Under the pieces are notes generated by a model. The model made no database searches and was not told the DNA's origin. It was given only the letters and a program-made list of their open reading frames with translations. From Bacteroides caecimuris (GTDB lineage Bacteria; Bacteroidota; Bacteroidia; Bacteroidales; Bacteroidaceae): a DNA stretch of 64,000 nucleotides. Both the position numbers and the translations under genes were made by a program. Shown piece by piece: positions 28,378 through 38,037 of this stretch. The DNA lies in NCBI RefSeq assembly GCF_001688725.2, contig NZ_CP015401.2, forward strand, positions 3,534,001 to 3,598,000. Direction: 5' to 3'. Numbering within the stretch: position 1 is the stretch's first letter; every line of letters starts with the position of its first letter.

Positions 28378-31300
28378 ATGAAAAGCATATTTATTTTTTT
28401 CTTTTATATCATTCTTTTTGCAGGACCTCTGTCAGCTTCCGTCACTTTTCCTTTCAAAAAGTACCAAGTATCCGATGGCCTATCACACAACACGGTATGG
28501 TCTATTCTTCAGGATTCTTACGGTTTTATCTGGACAGGGACAAGCAACGGTCTGAATTGCTATGACGGATATACAAACCGGGTGTATCGACATGTGGAAG
28601 GAGTTTCCCGCTCATTGGGGAATAACTTTGTATCTTCTCTGATGGAAGATAACCAAGATATATGGATAGGCACCAATAATGGTGTATATATCTATCACCG
28701 TTCTACAGATGATTTCTCTTTTTTCGACAAGAAAACACGATACGATGTATTCGTCAGTTGTGAAGTAACCGAAATATGGAAAGCGGACAACGGACTGATT
28801 TGGATTACCACCTTGGGACAAGGGATATTTGTATACAACCCGCAAACAGGCGTTCTACGACAAAATATCCTACAGAATTCATTTGCTAGAGATATCTGTC
28901 AAGGGGTAGATGGACGTATTTATATATCCTCTATCAACAAAGGAATATTTGTATTCGACCGGATGGGCTATTTTCTATCTACCCTTTCCACACTCACGGA
29001 CGAAGCAGAAGAAAAGAAAAAAGTAAATGGTCTGTTAAGTACCTCTGAAGGTATCTGGTTCAGTACTGAAAATACACTAGAGTGTTATTCCGAAAAAGAA
29101 AAAATGGTGAACAGTTATCCGCTTCCTTCCTCCATCTCTATCCTCTGCATGATAGAATATGACAGCGAGCAACTATTAATAGGCACGAATTCGGGACTTT
29201 TCCTCTTCGGTAGACAAAACAAAGAATGGAAGAAAGTAGAAACTACAGGCGAATATGCCATGAGTAATCCGGTAGTAAATGCAATGATGCTGGATGCCGA
29301 AGGAACTCTTTGGCTGGCAACAAACGGAGGGGTGAATTACATGCCGAGGCAATTACGAAGGTTTGAACATCATATCATCCCCATGGGACAGAAAATCGCC
29401 CAAGGCGTCAACACTTTTTGCGAAAAAGAGAATGGAGAGGTGTATATAGGCACCCAACACGGATTATGGCTCTACCAGCCGCGGACACAAAGCTTGACGG
29501 AATGTGTGTTATCGCCGCATACTGAAAGGAAATACAACATCAGTGCTTTACATTTGGATGGTGAGCGGCTTTGGATTGGCACACATGAAAACGGACTGTT
29601 CAGATATGACCTGAAAACCGGTGTTAGCAAAAATTACACCCATTCCGACCGTATGATTAAAACATTGTCAAGCAACAATGTTATGTCAATCGGCAAAGAC
29701 CACAAAGGGAACATTTACATAGGAACCAGTATGGGACTTTGTACCTACAATGAGGAACAGGACAATTTCTTTGTGAATATATACGTAGGAGCAATGACTC
29801 CCGTCACCGATATATATGAAGATTCCAACAGAAATCTATGGATTGCCACTTCCAACCTGGGAGCTTTCTGCTATTATCCAAACGGACAATGGAAACACTA
29901 TGGACAAAGAAGTAACTCTTCGATAATTCCCGACAATACAATCACTACTTTGTTTGAAGACAGCAAAGGGGTGATGTGGCTGGGAACCAATGGAAACGGA
30001 CTATGTTATTTCTCTCCCGAACAGAAACGTTTTGTCAACAACTGCCCCGAAAATACGCAATTACAAAATGTAACCATCTATTCCATCGAGGAAGACCGGA
30101 ACGGTAACTTTTGGATTTCGACAGACAAGGGATTGTATAAAATCGACCGGAAAACAAACGATGCACGCTTATTTACCATCAATGACGGTCTGCTAAGCAA
30201 TCAATTCATTGCTGGCGCTTCTTTATTAACATCAGACGGCAGGTTGTATTTTGGTGGCAGCAATGGTTTCAATGCTTTTGTCCCCGAACAAATAATAAAA
30301 AACACGTATGTTCCGCAAGTATATGTGACTGACATCCATTTCCCCTATTCCAATGACGAGAATACATCTCGGGAAGCGGCAAACACCCATGAAGAACTTC
30401 TCTACCTAAAAAAAGAAATCAGATTGCCCTACCAAAAGAATAGTTTCACCCTTGACTTTGCAGCTCTGAGTTATGGAGAATCACAAAGAAACCAATACAA
30501 CTATATGCTGAAAGGAATAGACCCGACATGGATTCGAAATACAACTACCAACTCTGTATCTTACAATCATCTACCTCCCGGTGAATACACATTTATGCTA
30601 AACGGTTCGAATAACGATGGAGAGTGGAACCGGGAAACTACAATGCTGAAGATTATAATCACACCACCATGGTGGCAGAGTGCTTGGGCATACATAGCCT
30701 ATTCATTACTCCTGACAAGTATCATTATCTATGTAGGATATCGCTGGAATCTATATGTCAAACGCAAATACAAACGGCGGATGGAGGAATTCAACCTTGC
30801 CCAAGAAAAAGAGACTTATAAACTAAAAGTAAACTTTTTCGTCAACCTTGTACATGAAATACGTACACCGCTCAGTCTGATTTGCCTGCCATTGGAGAAG
30901 TTACGAGAAAACAAGAGGGAGGATGAATATGTGTCGATGATTGATAAGAATGTAAATTATCTGTTGAATATCACTAACCAGCTCCTCGACTTTCAAAAAA
31001 TAGAAAGTAATGGAGTGCTATTAAATCCCAAACCTTGCCATTTGAATCTCCAACTTGTTTCCATCTATGAGCAATTCCATAATATTGCAGCATTGAAGGA
31101 TATCGAGTTGTCAATCGTTCTCCCGACAGAAGATATATATACTTCCATTGATATTGACAAAATAAGAACCGTCATAGTCAATTTATTAGGCAATGCAATA
31201 AAATATGCCCAATCGCACATAGAATTAAAATTAGAGACTACAGAGGATACAATCACGATTCAGGTAAACGATGACGGATGTGGTGTACCCAAAGACCAGC

Positions 31301-32340
31301 AGGAGAAAATCTTCCAATTGTTCTATCAAGTACCGGATGCTCCTTCCAACAAAGGAACAGGTATCGGGTTGGCTTTCTCCAAAATATTAGCTGAAGCCCA
31401 TAAAGGAACATTGTCACTACGAGACATTCCTTCCGGTGGTTCATCTTTTATCCTATCTCTTCCAAAAGTAAACATGACCGATACTGTGAATGAAAACTCA
31501 GCACATAAGGAAGATATTTGCGAAATGGAAACAAACAAGGAAGTAAATACAGAAAAAGAAAAGACTACACTCTTATTAGTGGAAGACAATCCGGATTTGC
31601 TGAGTATAACACGTAATTCCTTACAACAATGGTATCATGTAAGATGTGCCGAAAATGGTCGGAAAGCCTTGGAATTATTGACGGAAGAGAACATCGACAT
31701 TATTATCAGTGACGTCATGATGCCAGAAATGGACGGTATAGAATTATGCCATCAAATAAAATCAAACATTGAATATTCTCACATACCGGTCATCCTGCTT
31801 ACAGCCAAGACTACATTGTCTGCCAAAATAGAAGGATTGGAAAACGGAGCAGACGTATACATGGAAAAGCCATTCTCAATCAAACAGCTACATAAACAAG
31901 TTGAGAATCTGATGGCATTACGATTGGCTTTCCATCAATTGCTAAGTGATTTTCCCAAAACAAACGACAGCATGTCCGAGCCGGAAAAGTATGCATTTTC
32001 TTCGAAGGATATGGACTTTATTAAAATTCTGGATGAGATATTGGCAGAACAAGTGGACGACATAGATTATTCAGTAAATAATCTAGCAGAAAAAATCAAT
32101 ATGAGCCGTAGTAATTTTCATAGAAAAGTCAAGGCTGTCACTGGTATGACACCCAATACTTATGTGTTGAATTATCGTCTGAACATGGCTGCCCAATATC
32201 TATCCGAAGGAATGCGCATAAATGAAGTTTACTTACAATTAGGTTTTACCAGTTCTTCCTACTTCGCCAAATGTTTTAAACAGAAATTCGGTGTATTACC
32301 AAAAGATTACACAAAAAATAAAAAAAGTATGATCTCATAA
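28378..32340 (+). CDS. Hybrid two-component system regulator (HTCS)
   Basis: Signal peptide, then a periplasmic sensor of two seven-bladed propellers built of Reg_prop repeats (WIGT/WLGTN..GL pattern, about 25-680) and a Y_Y_Y domain (about 690-760). One transmembrane helix (about 770-792) leads to HisKA with His826 in VHEIRTP, HATPase (about 930-1045), a receiver with Asp1112 in SDVMMPEMDG, and an AraC-type helix-turn-helix (about 1210-1318). All key residues are present. HTCS proteins bind an oligosaccharide in the periplasm and switch on their locus. It closes region A and is the likely regulator of at least the GH20 and GH2 promoters. Confidence 0.96.
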   Translation: MKSIFIFFFYIILFAGPLSASVTFPFKKYQVSDGLSHNTVWSILQDSYGFIWTGTSNGLNCYDGYTNRVYRHVEGVSRSLGNNFVSSLMEDNQDIWIGTNNGVYIYHRSTDDFSFFDKKTRYDVFVSCEVTEIWKADNGLIWITTLGQGIFVYNPQTGVLRQNILQNSFARDICQGVDGRIYISSINKGIFVFDRMGYFLSTLSTLTDEAEEKKKVNGLLSTSEGIWFSTENTLECYSEKEKMVNSYPLPSSISILCMIEYDSEQLLIGTNSGLFLFGRQNKEWKKVETTGEYAMSNPVVNAMMLDAEGTLWLATNGGVNYMPRQLRRFEHHIIPMGQKIAQGVNTFCEKENGEVYIGTQHGLWLYQPRTQSLTECVLSPHTERKYNISALHLDGERLWIGTHENGLFRYDLKTGVSKNYTHSDRMIKTLSSNNVMSIGKDHKGNIYIGTSMGLCTYNEEQDNFFVNIYVGAMTPVTDIYEDSNRNLWIATSNLGAFCYYPNGQWKHYGQRSNSSIIPDNTITTLFEDSKGVMWLGTNGNGLCYFSPEQKRFVNNCPENTQLQNVTIYSIEEDRNGNFWISTDKGLYKIDRKTNDARLFTINDGLLSNQFIAGASLLTSDGRLYFGGSNGFNAFVPEQIIKNTYVPQVYVTDIHFPYSNDENTSREAANTHEELLYLKKEIRLPYQKNSFTLDFAALSYGESQRNQYNYMLKGIDPTWIRNTTTNSVSYNHLPPGEYTFMLNGSNNDGEWNRETTMLKIIITPPWWQSAWAYIAYSLLLTSIIIYVGYRWNLYVKRKYKRRMEEFNLAQEKETYKLKVNFFVNLVHEIRTPLSLICLPLEKLRENKREDEYVSMIDKNVNYLLNITNQLLDFQKIESNGVLLNPKPCHLNLQLVSIYEQFHNIAALKDIELSIVLPTEDIYTSIDIDKIRTVIVNLLGNAIKYAQSHIELKLETTEDTITIQVNDDGCGVPKDQQEKIFQLFYQVPDAPSNKGTGIGLAFSKILAEAHKGTLSLRDIPSGGSSFILSLPKVNMTDTVNENSAHKEDICEMETNKEVNTEKEKTTLLLVEDNPDLLSITRNSLQQWYHVRCAENGRKALELLTEENIDIIISDVMMPEMDGIELCHQIKSNIEYSHIPVILLTAKTTLSAKIEGLENGADVYMEKPFSIKQLHKQVENLMALRLAFHQLLSDFPKTNDSMSEPEKYAFSSKDMDFIKILDEILAEQVDDIDYSVNNLAEKINMSRSNFHRKVKAVTGMTPNTYVLNYRLNMAAQYLSEGMRINEVYLQLGFTSSSYFAKCFKQKFGVLPKDYTKNKKSMIS

Positions 32341-32406
32341 AGATTCTGTAGAAAAAGCAATAATATGTACCTTTGAACAGTCTAATAATTTCTGACACAG
32401 TATTGT

Positions 32407-32590
32407 TCACATGAAAAAACACTTCTCAACTCCGGCAAGATCTTTAATAAAGCCAAAATCCTTTGATACATTAAAGAATTCAACACGACCTCTCAAGATA
32501 GCCGGTTCTTCTTCCTCTTTCTTCGGAGCAATGACAAGGGCTATGAACAAGTTAACTTTAACTTATTCAATACCTTCACCCAATGTAGAT
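32407..32590 (-). pseudogene. Remnant of cold-shock-domain (CspA-like) gene
   Basis: Read on the minus strand, this stretch encodes ILRGRVEFFNVSKDFGFIKD, which matches the start of a cold-shock domain (RNP1 pattern K.FGFIK). It is preceded by an acidic-lysine run (PKKEEEEP) as in larger Bacteroides CSD proteins. A stop lies upstream in frame (32573-32575), and the frame ends at TGA 32407-32409 before the second RNA-binding motif. Both ends are therefore missing. It occupies most of the 353-bp spacer between the HTCS and sigma genes. Confidence 0.65.
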
Positions 32591-32630
32591 TTCTGATATG
32601 CCTAAGTAATTAACAAAATAAGGAATTCTT

Positions 32631-32661
32631 TTTGTATTTCAAAACAGATATTATATATTTG
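32631..32661 (+). promoter_or_regulatory. Predicted promoter of second ECF sigma gene
   Basis: Perfect -33 TTTG (32631-32634), 19-bp spacer and perfect -7 box TATATTTG (32654-32661), 33 bp before the sigma start codon. It is the best consensus promoter in the window. Confidence 0.72.
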
Positions 32662-32693
32662 AGCAAAAAAAATCAAAAACTGATATCTAAATA

Positions 32694-33260
32694 ATGGAAA
32701 TTAAGTCATCTGTAAAACAAAAAGATCAATGGATTAATCTATCCGATATAAATGTGTTTCAACAGCAGTATAAACAGAATTTCCGTTCATTAAAATATTT
32801 CGGTTTGCAATATCTTCCCAACGAAGAAGTAGTCTCGGATCTGATTCAAGACATCTGGCTCAAAATATGGGAAAGAAGAGAGAAACACATAAGTGAAGCT
32901 GCCTTCAAACACTATCTATTTCAATCACTTTATCGCTCTATACTTAACTACATAAAGCACGACAAAATAGTTAAAGAATATTCAGAAACTACCCTCAACA
33001 ATGGGGAAGTTATAGAACAAGAAATCACATATAAGATAATTGAATCGGAAATTTATCAAGCGGTAAATCAGGTTTTCGAAGAACTTCCGGCTTCATGCCG
33101 TCGTGTATATGCCGCTAGTTTAAATGGAAAATCACAAAAAGAGATTGCTGAAGAATTCTATATTTCTATTAATACTGTAAAAAAACACATCAACAACGCT
33201 AACCACTATATGAAAAAACGTTTGAAAGATTTTTTATTATTTTTCCTGTCTTTTCGATAG
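32694..33260 (+). CDS. ECF RNA polymerase sigma factor of region B
   Basis: 188 residues with region 2 (about 20-95; VSDLIQDIWLKIWERR) and region 4 helix-turn-helix (about 125-175; SQKEIAEEFYISINTVKKHI). It resembles the FecI-like sigma factors that drive SusCD loci. It is AT-richer than the sigma gene at 12651 and clearly not a recent copy of it. The anti-sigma gene starts 66 bp downstream behind a perfect hairpin. Confidence 0.9.
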   Translation: MEIKSSVKQKDQWINLSDINVFQQQYKQNFRSLKYFGLQYLPNEEVVSDLIQDIWLKIWERREKHISEAAFKHYLFQSLYRSILNYIKHDKIVKEYSETTLNNGEVIEQEITYKIIESEIYQAVNQVFEELPASCRRVYAASLNGKSQKEIAEEFYISINTVKKHINNANHYMKKRLKDFLLFFLSFR

Positions 33261-33288
33261 AAAAACGCATTTTCTTATTACACCAAAC

Positions 33289-33330
33289 TCATATTCGGTT
33301 GTCTAATATAAAAAAGACAACCGAATATGA
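33289..33330 (+). promoter_or_regulatory. Perfect 16-bp hairpin covering FecR start codon
   Basis: TCATATTCGGTTGTCT (33289-33304) is the exact reverse complement of 33315-33330 around a 10-nt A/T loop. The 3' arm contains the anti-sigma ATG (33327-33329). In a sigma/anti-sigma transcript this would hide the start codon. A terminator role is less likely since no T-run follows. Confidence 0.6.
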
Positions 33331-34481
33331 ATACCAACATAGATTTAAATGAAGTTAAAAGACTGCTTTTAAAAAAGCTCTCTAATAGTTTAAGTGAGAC
33401 AGAAGAACAATTACTGAATCAATGGATAAATACGTCTCCACAAAATAGGGCTTTAGCCCAAAAAATCCATTCCAGCTTCTTCCTAACACATGCAATTCTA
33501 GATGAAAACGAATTATCTTATCGCAATTCATGGCAAAGATTACGTCATAATATAAAATACACACAGCACTTTTTAATCCGAAGCCCGCAATACAAATGGC
33601 TGGTAGCGACTATATTAACCGGTTTAATACTAGCAGGGAGCTATCTGTTTGGGAATTTCCAAACAAAAGAAATCACAATTACCGCCGGCACTTCTAAAGC
33701 GGTTCTCTATACTCCCTCTTCCGAAGAAGAATATACATTGCCCCAAACAGAAAATCAAGTTTTAAACTATAGTCAATTTATAAATAAGATAAACCGGCAA
33801 AAATCAATCGCCTTATCTCCTGATTTATACCACACCATTACGGTGCCTCGTGGTGGAGAATATCTACTTTTGTTAGAGGACAGCACCTTAATACATTTAG
33901 GACCGGAATCATCTCTTACTATCCCTGCCAATTTCTCACGAACAAACAGAACTGTCAACTTGTCTGGGGAAGCTTATGCGATAGTCTACAAAGATTCCTT
34001 ACACCCTTTTACTATCCAGACGGAAAAAGTAGACATACATGTATTAGGCACCAAACTGAATATAGAAGCCTATGATGACGAGAAATATGTCAAAGTAACA
34101 TTAGAAGAAGGTAAGGCAGAACTTCATTCAGCCAAAGAGTTCCAAATGCTACCTATCGGCTATACAGCATCAATTGGAGAAGATAAGCACATCGTTCTGT
34201 CCAAAGCCAACATTTACGAATGTACCGCTTGGCATTATAACCGTCTTAGTTTTGACAATCAAACATTAGAGAACATTATGAAAAAACTGGAACGCTGGTA
34301 CAATATTGAAGTCGCCTATAGTAGTGATAACATTCGCAACTTTCACATCACGATGGATATCAATAAATATGAAAGCTTTAATAAACTGGCTCAAGCTATA
34401 GAAAAAATGAATGAATTAAAAATACAAATCAAGAAAAACAAAGTAGTATTAATATCCGAAAGGAATCTAAATCAAGAATGA
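33327..34481 (+). CDS. FecR-family anti-sigma factor of region B
   Basis: Cytoplasmic N-terminal segment (1-88), one transmembrane helix (about 91-109), periplasmic FecR domain (about 165-270) and C-terminal DUF4974/STN-like module (about 305-380). At 384 residues it is longer than the region A counterpart because of an extra loop (about 120-165) between the helix and the FecR domain. It is predicted to hold the upstream sigma factor until the SusC encoded 7 bp downstream signals. Its start codon is in the hairpin described at 33289-33330. Confidence 0.9.
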   Translation: MNTNIDLNEVKRLLLKKLSNSLSETEEQLLNQWINTSPQNRALAQKIHSSFFLTHAILDENELSYRNSWQRLRHNIKYTQHFLIRSPQYKWLVATILTGLILAGSYLFGNFQTKEITITAGTSKAVLYTPSSEEEYTLPQTENQVLNYSQFINKINRQKSIALSPDLYHTITVPRGGEYLLLLEDSTLIHLGPESSLTIPANFSRTNRTVNLSGEAYAIVYKDSLHPFTIQTEKVDIHVLGTKLNIEAYDDEKYVKVTLEEGKAELHSAKEFQMLPIGYTASIGEDKHIVLSKANIYECTAWHYNRLSFDNQTLENIMKKLERWYNIEVAYSSDNIRNFHITMDINKYESFNKLAQAIEKMNELKIQIKKNKVVLISERNLNQE

Positions 34482-34488
34482 GAGACTT

Positions 34489-37400
34489 ATGAAGAAAAAA
34501 AGAAGAACAACAGATGTCAAGTGGTTATGCCTGCTTGCATTATTGTGGCTCTGCTATTTGCCATTAATAGCACAAGCCCACAAATCAGTCACTATCCAAC
34601 TAAAAAATGCTTCTATTCGAGAAGTATTTGCGGAAATCAAAAGACAGACAGATGTCGGTTTTATGTACAGCAACAGTGCTATCAGTACTCTGCCTCGCAA
34701 AAACTATAATTTTGTAAATGCTCCGATCAGCAAAATTTTATCCCACAGTCTAGCTGGAAGTAATCTAACTTTTGAAATAGAAAGTGACCAACACATCATC
34801 ATCAAACGTAAAAAAGTAGAAAAAGATATTACAGGAAAGGTTATTGACTCCAACGGAGATCCTTTGGCAGGAGTTTCTGTCTATGAGAGAGGGACAAAAA
34901 ATGGAACAACAACCGATACGGAAGGAAATTTCCAATTAGCTTCCAATGGAAAAAACAACCTGAAACTTATCGTTTCATTTATAGGAATGAAGCAACAGGA
35001 AGTTACATGGAAAGGCAATAGCCTGAATATTTTGTTAGAGGATGATTCTCAAAACATAGGTGAAGTAGTTATAACAGGATACCAAGAAATAGATCGACGT
35101 AAGCTGGCTAGTTCTATCCTTTCCATTAAAGGTTCCGAACTAATCGGTGGTGAACACATGTCTGTCGACAAAATGCTACAAGGACGTTTACCTGGCGTTG
35201 CAGTTATGAATATGTCTTCCACACCAGGTGCAGCTCCCAAAATACGAATCCGAGGTTCTTCATCTATTACAGGCAATAGAGAACCTGTATGGGTAGTAGA
35301 CGGCATCATTTTGGAAGAGCCTGTCAATATCTCAACAGAAGAATTAAACAGTCCTGACAAAATCAATCTGATAGGTAATGCTATCGGTTCATTAAATCCG
35401 GAAGACATCGAACGTGTAGATATTCTAAAAGATGCAAGTGCCACTGCTATTTACGGAGTAAAAGCCGCCAATGGAGTAATTGTAGTGACCACCAAACGAG
35501 GTAAAAACCAGAAGCCTTCTATCTCATATACAGCTACATTGGGAATAACAGCCCCTCCTACATACGATAAAATGTTCAGGATGAATTCTGCTGACAGAAT
35601 TGACATGTCCATCGAAATGCAAGAACGAGGTCTTTCGTTCGGAAGCTATAAGCCTTCAGATATAGGATATGAAGGTGCTTTGCAGCATTTATGGAATAAA
35701 GATATCAACTATAATGAATTTTTAAGTCAAGTAAAAACCTTAAAACAGCTAAACACCGACTGGTACGATTTATTATTTCGCACAGCGTTTACTCATCAGC
35801 ATTCGGTTTCAATCACCGGAGGAAACGAACGCAGTGACTATTATATGTCTGTAGGATATGCCGATAATCAAAGCGTAACCATTCACGAAGGTTTAGAACG
35901 TTATAATGTGTTGGCAAGAATAAACACTAAAATTAATCGTAATCTCCAATTGGGATTGAAAGTAAGTGGTGCGCTCTCTAAAGCAAAACACCCGCATTCA
36001 TCTATTGACCCGTATGAGTATGCTTATAACACCTCACGAGCTATTCCGATGCAGACACCCTCCGGCGACCTCCACTTCTATGCACATGAAGCCGGTTATA
36101 ACGGGACCTTAATGTATAATATCAAAAACGAACTGAATCATAGTGGAAACAGTATTGACAATTCGTCAATAGACGTAACGGCAAATCTAGACTGGAAAGT
36201 AGCTTCATGGATGCGATTTTCTTCTATATTGGGATTAAACAGAAGCAACGTTTCACAAGAGACATGGGCAGATGAACAATCCTATTATATATCTTCCATG
36301 AGACAATCACCATACGGAGTAGCACTCCCGAATCCCACAGAGAACAGTAACTTTGCAGAACGATACTGTTTACTACCGTATGGCGGTGAACTTATGACTA
36401 CCAACACCCGCCACACCTCATACACATGGAGAAATAATTTATCATTAATCCATAGTTTCGGAAAACATGAAGTATCAGGAAGTATCGGGCAAGAAGTCCG
36501 CTCCTCCAAATACGACGGCTTACAATCTACCCAATACGGATATTTACCCGAAAGAGGGAAACGATTTGTAGATATTGACCCGACCTTATGGAAAAGATAC
36601 GGTACACTGCTAAAAAATCATCCGGATGTTGTAACCGACACAAAAAGCAACGTTCTTTCCTTCTATGCTACAGCAGCCTATGTCTATGACAGTCGTTATA
36701 TATTCAATTTCAATATACGAACAGACGGTTCAAACAAATTCGGCCAAGATAAAAGTGTACGTTTCCTACCGATATGGTCAGTATCAGGGCGTTGGAACAT
36801 CATCAACGAAAAATTCATGAGAAACGCCAATTTCCTGAATGACCTGGCCATACGTGCATCTTATGGTATACAAGGTAACGTTCATCCCGACCAAACTCCT
36901 AATTTGATAGCCAGTCTGGGTACACTGGAAACGTTATCTCAGGAATATGTATCCACACTCCATAAACTGCCCAATAATAAATTGACATGGGAAAAGACCC
37001 GCTCCTATAACATCGCACTCGACTGGGCATTTTGGAATAACAGGATTTATGGTTCATTGGACGTATATTATAAAAAAGGAGTCGATCAAGTTATTACAAA
37101 AAATGTAGCACCTTCAACCGGTGCAACCAATGTTTCCATAAACGACGGAGATGTAGAAAATAAAGGTTGGGATCTGGCAGTATCCCTTGTTCCCGTCCAA
37201 ACCAAAGACTGGACATGGAGCCTGTCATTCAATACCGGAAAGAATTATAATAAAGTCCTGAATGCCGGAAATTCAGCTATTACATGGGAAGATTATGTTG
37301 CCGGAACATTAGTCAGCAACGGTCATGCTATCAATAGTTTCTATTCCTACAAGTTTGACAAGCTTGACGCTAATGGTTATCCTACATTTAAGGATATAAA

Positions 37401-38025
37401 TGAAAAAGACGAAGACGGTAATGCCACTGTTCATTCACAGCAAGAAATGTACGATCGTGCGTTCACTCTTTCAGGGAAACGCGAACCCGATTTAAATGGT
37501 GGATTCTCGACCTACCTTAAATATAAGAATATAACATTCAATGCATTATTCTCTTTTAGTTTCGGCAGCAAAATCCGTTTGAACGATCTGTATTCTGCTT
37601 CAGGACAAAATCTTCCTTATCCGGATCAGAATATGTCTAGTGAATTTGTAAATCGCTGGAGAAATCCGGGTGATGAGAATTCTACCAACATTCCCGTTTT
37701 ATCAGACCAGAGTCTGAGCATCAGAGACAAAGACATAACCTATCGCATAGCAGACAACGGTTGGGATATGTATAACAAAAGCGATCTAAGAGTTGTTTCC
37801 GGCAACTTCCTGAGATGTCGTTCGATGTCTATACGTTATGACCTGAAACCCGAATGGTTAAAACCAATCTATCTGAAAGGGGCAAGTATCAGCTTTGATG
37901 CAGGTAATGTATTCGTATTAAAAGACAAAGCATTGAAAGGACGTGATCCCGAACAGATAGGATTGGGGTCACGTAGTATTCCTCCCCAGCGTTCTTATTC
38001 TCTTCGGTTTAATATAATTCTCTAA
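34489..38025 (+). CDS. SusC/RagA family TonB-dependent receptor with STN domain (region B)
   Basis: Signal peptide ending LIAQA; STN domain (about 33-103), carboxypeptidase-like domain (about 112-186), TonB box and plug (VVITGYQ, about 195-320), then the barrel. At 1178 residues it is slightly longer than the region A receptor. The STN domain links it to the sigma/anti-sigma pair immediately upstream. Because a metzincin-type protease is the only clear degradative enzyme in this operon, the imported substrate may be peptide or glycopeptide rather than a polysaccharide; that is inference. Confidence 0.94.
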   Translation: MKKKRRTTDVKWLCLLALLWLCYLPLIAQAHKSVTIQLKNASIREVFAEIKRQTDVGFMYSNSAISTLPRKNYNFVNAPISKILSHSLAGSNLTFEIESDQHIIIKRKKVEKDITGKVIDSNGDPLAGVSVYERGTKNGTTTDTEGNFQLASNGKNNLKLIVSFIGMKQQEVTWKGNSLNILLEDDSQNIGEVVITGYQEIDRRKLASSILSIKGSELIGGEHMSVDKMLQGRLPGVAVMNMSSTPGAAPKIRIRGSSSITGNREPVWVVDGIILEEPVNISTEELNSPDKINLIGNAIGSLNPEDIERVDILKDASATAIYGVKAANGVIVVTTKRGKNQKPSISYTATLGITAPPTYDKMFRMNSADRIDMSIEMQERGLSFGSYKPSDIGYEGALQHLWNKDINYNEFLSQVKTLKQLNTDWYDLLFRTAFTHQHSVSITGGNERSDYYMSVGYADNQSVTIHEGLERYNVLARINTKINRNLQLGLKVSGALSKAKHPHSSIDPYEYAYNTSRAIPMQTPSGDLHFYAHEAGYNGTLMYNIKNELNHSGNSIDNSSIDVTANLDWKVASWMRFSSILGLNRSNVSQETWADEQSYYISSMRQSPYGVALPNPTENSNFAERYCLLPYGGELMTTNTRHTSYTWRNNLSLIHSFGKHEVSGSIGQEVRSSKYDGLQSTQYGYLPERGKRFVDIDPTLWKRYGTLLKNHPDVVTDTKSNVLSFYATAAYVYDSRYIFNFNIRTDGSNKFGQDKSVRFLPIWSVSGRWNIINEKFMRNANFLNDLAIRASYGIQGNVHPDQTPNLIASLGTLETLSQEYVSTLHKLPNNKLTWEKTRSYNIALDWAFWNNRIYGSLDVYYKKGVDQVITKNVAPSTGATNVSINDGDVENKGWDLAVSLVPVQTKDWTWSLSFNTGKNYNKVLNAGNSAITWEDYVAGTLVSNGHAINSFYSYKFDKLDANGYPTFKDINEKDEDGNATVHSQQEMYDRAFTLSGKREPDLNGGFSTYLKYKNITFNALFSFSFGSKIRLNDLYSASGQNLPYPDQNMSSEFVNRWRNPGDENSTNIPVLSDQSLSIRDKDITYRIADNGWDMYNKSDLRVVSGNFLRCRSMSIRYDLKPEWLKPIYLKGASISFDAGNVFVLKDKALKGRDPEQIGLGSRSIPPQRSYSLRFNIIL

Positions 38026-38037
38026 TAAAGTAATATA

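Noticed and set aside
32345..32375. TCTG-19-TACCTTTG promoter-like sequence just after the HTCS gene
   Set aside because: The -7 box is perfect but the -35 part is weak, and only a degraded antisense gene lies downstream before the better sigma-gene promoter.
32411..32596. 61-codon plus-strand frame after the HTCS gene
   Set aside because: It is the complement of the cold-shock-domain remnant, which explains the sequence better.
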